Shown here: piece by piece, positions 1 to 5,502 of the stretch
Position numbering within the stretch: the stretch's first letter is position 1
Layout: each line of letters begins with the position of its first letter
Assembly (NCBI GenBank): GCA_050485645.1
Contig: JBJHBT010000066.1
Span: forward strand, 1 to 5,502
Direction: 5' to 3'
Source: JBJHBP01 sp050485645
Lineage (GTDB): Bacteria > Pseudomonadota > Gammaproteobacteria > Steroidobacterales > Rariloculaceae
DNA: 5,502 nt
Notes under the pieces: model-generated
Databases searched by the model: none
Told to the model about the DNA's origin: nothing
Seen by the model: the letters and a program-made list of their open reading frames with translations, nothing else
Position numbers and translations under genes: made by a program

Positions 1-2306
1 AGTAGTGCCACGACGCCAAGACTGATGAACAGGTTCTGCCGAATGATCATGCGCGCCTGCCGGCTGAGTCCGACGGCGAACGGCAGATGGGAGAGGTCAT
101 CGGCCATCAGGGCAACGTCGGCCGTTTCCAGCGCTACGTCCGATCCTGCCGCGCCCATGGCGATTCCCACGGTTGCATTGGCCATGGCTGGAGCATCGTT
201 GACGCCATCGCCAACCATCGCGACCTCACCGGCTTCTCGAAGCTTCTCGATCGCCTCCACCTTGTCTTCCGGCATCAGGTCGCCCCACGCCTCATCCAGG
301 CCGACTTGCTTGGCGACAGCATCAGCGACTCGCTGGTTGTCGCCAGAGATCATGATCATGCGGGTGATGCCGATCTTCCGTAGTCGCTCAAGCGCAGACC
401 GTGCCGATGCGCGTGGTGTGTCCATGAGGCCGATCACGCCAAGGTCGCGCCCATTCCGGCGGACCACCATGGTGGTCCGCCCCTCATTGCGGAGCTGTTC
501 GACAGCGAAGGCAACAGACTCCGACAAGGGCGGCAGGCCATCAGCGCCGAACATCTCGGCCTTGCCGATCTGCACTGTATCGTCTTCGATCCGAGCGACC
601 ACACCCTGTCCGGTCAGGCTGCGAAGCCCGGACGCAGTAGGCAGAGGCGCACCACCAAGACGTTGCGTGCCGTCGCGCACAATCGCGCGGGCCAGGGGAT
701 GATCGCTTAATGCTTCGACCGCAACCGCCGTTGCCAGTAACTCGGCCTCGTCAATGTCGGGTGCCGGTGATACGTCAGTGATGCGCGGTCGTCCTTCTGT
801 GAGCGTGCCGGTCTTGTCAAACGCGAGCGCATTGAGCGATCCGAGCTTTTCGAGTGGAGCACCACCTTTGATCAGAACACCGCCCCGTGCAGCGCGGGCG
901 ATACCAGAAAGCACGGCGCTCGGCGTGGCGATGGCGAGTGCGCAAGGGCTGGCCGCGACGAGAACGGCCATCGCGCGATAGAAGCTATCCCGGAATGGCT
1001 CGTCCACGACGACCCACGCGAACAGCAGCAACACGGCCAGCGCCAGCACTGCCGGAACGAAAACACGCTCGAACCGATCGGTGAACCGCTGGGTCGGCGA
1101 TCTTCGCGTCTCAGCTTCGCTGACCATTTTCACGATGCGCGCCAGCGCGCTCTCCGAGGAACGTTTGGTCACCACGATCTCGATCGCGCCAGAGCCATTG
1201 ATGGTGCCTGCGAACACGCGATGCGCCGCATCCAGCAGATCGGGCCGTGCGGTGGCTTTCGCGCGGTCGGGAACTGGACGTTTATCGACTGGCACACTCT
1301 CTCCGGTGACGGGAGCCTGATCGACGCTGCTTTCACCTGACACCACGAACCCGTCTGCCGGCAGGCGCTCATTGGGGAGGACGATCACGACATCGCCCAG
1401 CGCCAGTGTCTCCACTGCGACCTCCATGATCGTGTCGCCACGACGAACCTTTGCGGTCGCCGGAGCAAGTTCGGCGAGCGCTTCGATCGCGCGCTTGGCG
1501 CGACCCATGGCGTAGTGTTCGAGTGAATGACCGAGGCTGAACAGGAACAGCAGCAGCGCACCTTCGGCCCATGCCCCGAGCGCCGCCGCGCCAGCCGCAG
1601 CGACCAGCATCAGCGTGTCGATCTCGAAACGCTTGAGCTTCAGGTTCTGGACCGCTTCTCCGACGGTGTAGAAGCCGCCGAAGAAGTAGGCGCCGAGATA
1701 ACAGGCAAGCGGCAGCCAGCCTGGCAAAGGCGTCAGTTTTTCGATTGCAAACCCGGTAACGAGGAGTCCACCGCAAATCAGAGAAAAGATCAGCTCGCTG
1801 TTGGCGCCGAAGATACCGCCGTGGCGGTGGTCGCCATCCGCCTCATGCCGATGTGTTTCGGACTTGCGACCCACGCCGGCCTCTGCCAGCGCTGCACGAA
1901 TGTCGTCCTCTGATGTCTGCTGACGGTCGAACTCCAGCCGTACCACGCCGCCGACGCTGACCTCGGCTTCGAGCACGCCGGGTAGATTCAGTAACTGTTC
2001 GGTTACTGTTCGCGCCCGCCGCTGGTGGGTGATGCCCTCGATGTTCCAGACGAGATGGCCGAACTGTTCGGTAATGCGCGCACCTGCCGCCTCGACCAGT
2101 TCGCGGATGCGCGCGAGCGGAAGCGTGTCGGGGTCATAGTGGATGCAGAGTTGATGGGTTGCCGGGGAGCCATCGCTTCGGACATGGGCATCCTCCACAC
2201 CAGTCTGGCCCCGCAGCTCGGCCAGGAGCCGTCCCACGCAGGCATCGGCGTCGTGCAGAATGTTCGGCAGCAGGATGGGAAGATCGAGACGCAGTTTGTT
2301 CGTCAT
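1..2306 (-). CDS. P1B-4-like heavy-metal translocating P-type ATPase (3' partial)
   Basis: ATP-driven inner-membrane exporter of transition-metal cations from cytoplasm to periplasm. From the ATG at 2304-2306 the frame is open for 768 codons to the left edge, with no stop or frameshift. Residues about 1-80 and 84-145 resemble two HMA ferredoxin-like domains without CxxC: the first has a single C23 and the second has GITHQR (91-96) where GMTCxxC is expected. A His-rich stretch follows (H152, H154, H160, H162). Then come four membrane segments (about 171-190, 198-215, 228-262), the actuator domain with TGES (334-337), a segment at about 414-434, and a segment at about 441-465 carrying S453-P454-C455. 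The catalytic part has DKTGTLT with phosphorylated D497, the HP motif H536-P537, SGDN (654-657), MPEDK (678-682) and GDGVNDAPA (699-707). The last two helices, where P1B-4 members carry HEGS/GT, lie outside the window. SPC instead of CPC points to the Co/Zn/Cd-type P1B-4 branch (CoaT, CzcP). The ATPase class is certain; the substrate is inferred. Confidence 0.95.
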   Translation of the reverse strand, partial: MTNKLRLDLPILLPNILHDADACVGRLLAELRGQTGVEDAHVRSDGSPATHQLCIHYDPDTLPLARIRELVEAAGARITEQFGHLVWNIEGITHQRRARTVTEQLLNLPGVLEAEVSVGGVVRLEFDRQQTSEDDIRAALAEAGVGRKSETHRHEADGDHRHGGIFGANSELIFSLICGGLLVTGFAIEKLTPLPGWLPLACYLGAYFFGGFYTVGEAVQNLKLKRFEIDTLMLVAAAGAAALGAWAEGALLLFLFSLGHSLEHYAMGRAKRAIEALAELAPATAKVRRGDTIMEVAVETLALGDVVIVLPNERLPADGFVVSGESSVDQAPVTGESVPVDKRPVPDRAKATARPDLLDAAHRVFAGTINGSGAIEIVVTKRSSESALARIVKMVSEAETRRSPTQRFTDRFERVFVPAVLALAVLLLFAWVVVDEPFRDSFYRAMAVLVAASPCALAIATPSAVLSGIARAARGGVLIKGGAPLEKLGSLNALAFDKTGTLTEGRPRITDVSPAPDIDEAELLATAVAVEALSDHPLARAIVRDGTQRLGGAPLPTASGLRSLTGQGVVARIEDDTVQIGKAEMFGADGLPPLSESVAFAVEQLRNEGRTTMVVRRNGRDLGVIGLMDTPRASARSALERLRKIGITRMIMISGDNQRVADAVAKQVGLDEAWGDLMPEDKVEAIEKLREAGEVAMVGDGVNDAPAMANATVGIAMGAAGSDVALETADVALMADDLSHLPFAVGLSRQARMIIRQNLFISLGVVAL
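458..481. repeat. 24-bp perfect palindrome within the ATPase gene
   Basis: The 12-base half GGCGGACCACCA (458-469) is followed at once by its exact reverse complement (470-481), with no spacer. It encodes the G-R-T-T-M-V-V-R-R segment around M613 of the ATPase, between the nucleotide-binding and phosphorylation parts. The protein segment looks like normal family sequence, so the palindrome may come from codon choice alone. No second copy was noticed in the window. Any role as a binding site or hairpin is unproven. Confidence 0.7.
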
Positions 2307-5300
2307 GCGCTGGCTCCTCTATTGATATGTGGCTTCGCAGCTCGCGCGGCGAAGGTAGGCAGCACCAGCAGGGTTAGTGCAGTTGCGGTCAGCAATCCGC
2401 CGATCACTACGGTGGCAAGCGGCTTTTGTACTTCCGCGCCTGCGCCTGTGGCGATCGCCATCGGAATGAAGCCGACGATGGCGACCAGCGCGGTGGTCAG
2501 GACGGCCCGCAGACGACTGGCGGCACCGGCAGCGGCGGCTTCCAGCGGCGGATCGCCGGCAGTCAGACGTTCGCGAATCGCCTGCATCAGCACCAGGCCG
2601 TTGAGTGTCGCCACACCTGACACGGCGATAAAGCCCACGGCTGCCGACACTGAGAAGGGCATCCCGCGCACCAGCAGGGCCAGCGCGCCGCCGACCAGCG
2701 CAAGGGGGACACAGACGAACACCAGGCCGGCTTCCCTGATACTGCCCAGGGCCATGAACAGCAGTACGCCGATCAGCACGAAGACGAACGGGACCACTAC
2801 CATCAGCCGCTGCTCGGCGCGCTGAAGATTCTCGAACTGGCCGCCCCAGTCGAGATGGACGCCGGCCGGCAGCGCGACGCCGGCCACCGCGTCCTGCGCC
2901 TCGGCGACGAAGCCGCCCAGGTCGCGGCCACGGACGTTGGCCTGCACCACCATGCGGCGGCTGCCGTTTTCACGACTGATCTGGTTCGGACCTTCGCTGA
3001 TCTGAATGCGTGCCACCGAAGACAGGGGCACCGTGGTGCCAGTGGGGGTTGTGATCGGCAGCGCGGCCAGGCTGGCGGGATCGCTGCGGGCTTCCTCATC
3101 CAGCCGAACCACCACGTCGAAGCGGCGATCGCCTTCGAAAATACGTCCGGCGGCCATGCCGCCAATGCCGATGGCCACGGCTTCGCTGACGTCGGCGGCG
3201 GCAAGCCCGTAAGCCGCCGCGGCCGACCGATCGACCTGCACGGTCAGGGTTGGCAGCCCCGACACCTGCTCGACACGCACATCCGCCGCGCCTTCGATCT
3301 GGCGCAGCCGGTTCGCCACCTGGTCCGCGATTCCTTGCAGTACCGTGAAGTCATCACCGAAGACCATGACGGCAAGATCGGTGCGCACGCCCGAGATCAG
3401 TTCATTGAAACGCAGCTCGATCGGCTGGCTGAACTCGTAGGCGTTGCCGATCTGTTCGTCGGCGACAGCGGCGATCCGTTCGACCAGTGCCTCCTTGCCG
3501 AGCGACGGGTCGGGCCAGTCACTCCGAGGTTTGAGCATGATCACGGCGTCGGAGATGTTCGGTGGCATGGGGTCCACCGCAGCCTCGGCAGTGCCGGTAC
3601 GGGAGAAGACCGTGCGCACTTCAGGCTGGGCCGTGATCGCCCGTTCCAGCGCCATATGCATACTCAACGACTGTTCCAGGGAGGCGGACGGTACCCGCAG
3701 TGCCTGCATGGCGATGTCACCCTCGTCCAGCGTCGGCGTGAACTCCCGTCCCAGGGATAGGAATGCCGAGGCCCCGATGACCAGCGCCAGCAGCGCCGAT
3801 CCCAGCACGATCCGGGGCCGCACGATGGCGGCGCGAATCACCGGCTCGATCCCGTGCCGTACAAAGCGGATCACGCGGGTTTCGTGATGGCCCTCATCGA
3901 TCTCTGGGACGGACTTGGGCTCACGCACGAACAGCGCGGCCATCGCCGGTACGAAGGTAAAGGAGAAGATGAACGCACCTGCAAGGGCCAGCATGAAGGT
4001 GGCTGCCATCGGCTGGAAGGTTTTTCCTTCTACCCCTTCGAGAGTCAGGATCGGCGCGAACACCAACAGAATGATGAGCTGGCCAAAGGCGGCGGGCCTC
4101 ACCATCTTGCGAGCTGCTTGCATGGCGACACCCAGGCGTTCCATCGCGGTCAGCGGCCGACCCAACTCCTGACGCCGCTGGCCGAGCATCAGTAGCGTCG
4201 CTTCGATCACGATCACCGCCCCATCGACCAGAATGCCGAAGTCGAGAGCGCCCAGGCTCATCAGGTTGCCGCTGATCCCGAACCGGTTCATGCCGATGAC
4301 CGCGAACAGGAAGGACAGCGGGATCACCAGCGCAGTGATCGCCGCCGCGCGGATATTGCCGAGCAGCAGGAACAGCACTGCTATCACCAGCAGTGCGCCT
4401 TCCGTCAGGTTTGTGGCGACCGTCCTGATCGTGGCATTGACCAGCACGCTGCGATCAAGCACCGGCTCTGCGATGATGCCTGGGGGCAGCGACTGGCTGA
4501 CTTGCGACAACCGCGCAGCCGCTGCCTGGGCGGCGGTGCGGCTGTTGCCGCCGGCGATCATCAGCGCGGTGCCGAGTACCGCTTCATGACCATCGCGCGT
4601 CGCCGCCCCCTGGCGCGGTGCCTGGCCGATCTCGACGGTCGCCACATCGGCGACGCGCACGACCAGACCGGCGCGATTGGCCACCGGTGCTTGGGCGAGG
4701 TCTTCCACCGTCTCGGCCAGTGCATCGGCCCGCACCACCAGACCTTCGCCGCCGCGCTGGATGAACCCCGCGCCGGCCTGGACGTTCGCGCGCTCCAGCG
4801 CCTGGACCAGATCGCTGAGGCCGAGTCCATGGGCAGCGAGCCTGGCCGGATCGGGCCGCACCGCGTATTCCTTGACATAACCGCCGGTGGTGTCGATGCC
4901 CGCCAGGCCCGGCGTAGAGCGCATCTGCGGTGCGATGATCCAGTCCTGGACCGTGCGCAAATAGGTGGCGCGCGCCTCGGGCGTGATCAGCCGTTCACCT
5001 TCCGGCGTCAGATAGACCTCGCCCTCCTGCCAGCCGGGTTGACCGGGCTCGGCGAGATTAGTGCTGTTGAACGGTATATAGTCCACCGTCCACATCAGCA
5101 CTTCGCCAAGCCCGGTAGTGACCGGCGACATCACCGGAACGGCGCCCTCGGGCAAGTCTTCCTGGACTTCACGCATCCGCTCCGCGACCTGCTGGCGCGC
5201 GAAGTAGATGTCGGTCTGGTCCGTGAACACGGCGGTGATCTGAGAGAAGCCGTTGCGCGACAGTGAACGGGTGTGGGTCAGGCCAGGGATGCCGGCAAGC

Positions 5301-5502
5301 CCCGTTTCCAGCGGATAGGTGACCAGCCGCTCGATCTGCTCGGGCGCGAGCGCGGGCGCCACTGTGTTGATCTGTACCTGGCGGTTGGTGATGTCCGGTA
5401 CCGCGTCGATCGGCAGCCGGTTCAGTTCGAGCAGGCCATAGGCGGCCACCACGGCGGCGGCGATCACCACGAACCAGCGAAAGCGCACTGAGGTTTCGAT
5501 AA
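2303..5502 (-). CDS. czcA: CzcA-type heavy-metal efflux RND transporter, inner-membrane pump (5' partial)
   Basis: Proton-driven inner-membrane pump of the heavy-metal efflux (HME) RND family. It works with a membrane-fusion protein and an outer-membrane channel to expel metal cations. The frame is open to the right edge. The GTG at 5486-5488 is probably internal: in-frame residues I-E-T-S precede it without a stop, and family members usually carry a few residues before this S-V-R-F/Y-R-W stretch. Numbering from that GTG (1061 residues visible): TM1 about 3-21 followed by RLPIDAVPDITN (24-35), a hallmark; TM2-TM6 about 359-520; TM7 about 558-578; LGREFTPTLDEGDI (579-592), a pore-domain signature; RFNELISGVR (693-702); GGQFEN (882-887); TM8-TM12 about 895-1048. 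The TM4 relay DFG-x3-DGA-x4-E gives D416, D422 and E429, spaced as D402/D408/E415 of CzcA. The CusA methionine triad seems absent, favouring Zn/Cd/Co over Cu/Ag. The length is normal and no frameshift is seen. The family call is very secure; the exact metal is inferred. Confidence 0.96.
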   Translation of the reverse strand, partial: IETSVRFRWFVVIAAAVVAAYGLLELNRLPIDAVPDITNRQVQINTVAPALAPEQIERLVTYPLETGLAGIPGLTHTRSLSRNGFSQITAVFTDQTDIYFARQQVAERMREVQEDLPEGAVPVMSPVTTGLGEVLMWTVDYIPFNSTNLAEPGQPGWQEGEVYLTPEGERLITPEARATYLRTVQDWIIAPQMRSTPGLAGIDTTGGYVKEYAVRPDPARLAAHGLGLSDLVQALERANVQAGAGFIQRGGEGLVVRADALAETVEDLAQAPVANRAGLVVRVADVATVEIGQAPRQGAATRDGHEAVLGTALMIAGGNSRTAAQAAAARLSQVSQSLPPGIIAEPVLDRSVLVNATIRTVATNLTEGALLVIAVLFLLLGNIRAAAITALVIPLSFLFAVIGMNRFGISGNLMSLGALDFGILVDGAVIVIEATLLMLGQRRQELGRPLTAMERLGVAMQAARKMVRPAAFGQLIILLVFAPILTLEGVEGKTFQPMAATFMLALAGAFIFSFTFVPAMAALFVREPKSVPEIDEGHHETRVIRFVRHGIEPVIRAAIVRPRIVLGSALLALVIGASAFLSLGREFTPTLDEGDIAMQALRVPSASLEQSLSMHMALERAITAQPEVRTVFSRTGTAEAAVDPMPPNISDAVIMLKPRSDWPDPSLGKEALVERIAAVADEQIGNAYEFSQPIELRFNELISGVRTDLAVMVFGDDFTVLQGIADQVANRLRQIEGAADVRVEQVSGLPTLTVQVDRSAAAAYGLAAADVSEAVAIGIGGMAAGRIFEGDRRFDVVVRLDEEARSDPASLAALPITTPTGTTVPLSSVARIQISEGPNQISRENGSRRMVVQANVRGRDLGGFVAEAQDAVAGVALPAGVHLDWGGQFENLQRAEQRLMVVVPFVFVLIGVLLFMALGSIREAGLVFVCVPLALVGGALALLVRGMPFSVSAAVGFIAVSGVATLNGLVLMQAIRERLTAGDPPLEAAAAGAASRLRAVLTTALVAIVGFIPMAIATGAGAEVQKPLATVVIGGLLTATALTLLVLPTFAARAAKPHINRGASA
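2314..2320 (-). promoter_or_regulatory. Shine-Dalgarno of the ATPase gene inside the end of czcA
   Basis: On the minus strand this reads AGAGGAG, and 7 nt separate it from the ATG at 2304-2306. It lies within the czcA codons for the C-terminal N-R-G-A stretch. The czcA stop TGA (2303-2305) overlaps the ATG as ATGA. This fixes the ATPase start with good confidence and suggests translational coupling on one czcA-ATPase transcript. Confidence 0.8.

Noticed and set aside
25..702. 225-codon open frame on the plus strand
   Set aside because: It is antisense to the conserved catalytic core of the ATPase. The Ser/Arg/Ala-rich composition is that of a shadow frame.
1989..2008. Possible hairpin (CAGTAAC, 6-nt loop, GTTACTG) with nearby repeats of ACTGTTCG at 1994-2001 and 2005-2012
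   Set aside because: It is short, has no T-run, lies inside the ATPase reading frame (R-T-V-T-E-Q-L-L), and is readily explained by repeated Thr-Glu-Gln codons. It is not a convincing terminator or operator.
1..2306. A frameshift or pseudogene in the ATPase, suspected because no complete open frame is present
   Set aside because: Reading all 768 codons by eye gave one continuous frame with every catalytic motif in order. The gene simply runs off the left edge before its stop.
2025..2825. 266-codon open frame on the plus strand across the czcA-ATPase junction
   Set aside because: It is antisense to two well-supported genes, and its product is Ala/Ser/Thr/Arg-rich with no domain signature.
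2855..3760. 301-codon open frame on the plus strand
   Set aside because: It lies fully antisense to czcA. Its translation is low-complexity (His/Arg/Gly/Asp-rich) with no recognisable motif, as expected for a shadow frame in GC-rich coding DNA.
5486..5488. GTG as the true start of czcA
   Set aside because: The frame stays open upstream (I-E-T-S), matching the usual family N-terminus just before S-V-R. No clear Shine-Dalgarno can be assessed in the 14 bases left. The real start is probably a few codons beyond the window edge.

Overview
The window is GC-rich and completely coding on the minus strand. It holds two genes of a heavy-metal efflux operon, each cut by a window edge. Read in the direction of transcription (right to left), a CzcA-type RND inner-membrane metal pump (2303-5502, lacking only a few N-terminal residues) is followed by a P1B-type metal-transporting ATPase (1-2306, lacking its C-terminus). 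The ATPase start codon overlaps the czcA stop codon in an ATGA arrangement, and a strong Shine-Dalgarno sequence for it lies inside the last codons of czcA. There is no intergenic space, RNA gene, mobile element or CRISPR array.

The pump has the family's intramembrane acidic relay (DFG...DGA...E, D416/D422/E429) and ends in a typical twelve-helix RND layout. The three methionines of the copper/silver site of CusA appear to be replaced (Q595, I645, E696), so a divalent metal such as Zn, Cd or Co is the likely substrate. The ATPase has every visible catalytic motif of a P-type ATPase (TGES, DKTGT, HP, SGDN, GDGVNDAP). Its membrane metal motif is SPC instead of CPC, which marks the P1B-4 branch (Co/Zn/Cd, CzcP/CoaT-like). 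Its N-terminus looks like two degenerate heavy-metal-associated (HMA) domains without CxxC, followed by a short His-rich stretch.

Together the genes suggest two-stage export. The ATPase would move metal from cytoplasm to periplasm, and the RND pump, with a membrane-fusion protein and outer-membrane channel expected further upstream (beyond the right edge), would expel it from the cell. An RND pump of this kind implies a Gram-negative host. The GC-rich codon use and protein style fit a proteobacterium, perhaps an alphaproteobacterium, but the sequence alone does not settle this.

The window looks like a known kind of metal-resistance locus and not a wholly new system. The most interesting points are the unusual ATPase N-terminus, the SPC motif, and a 24-bp perfect palindrome inside the ATPase gene.
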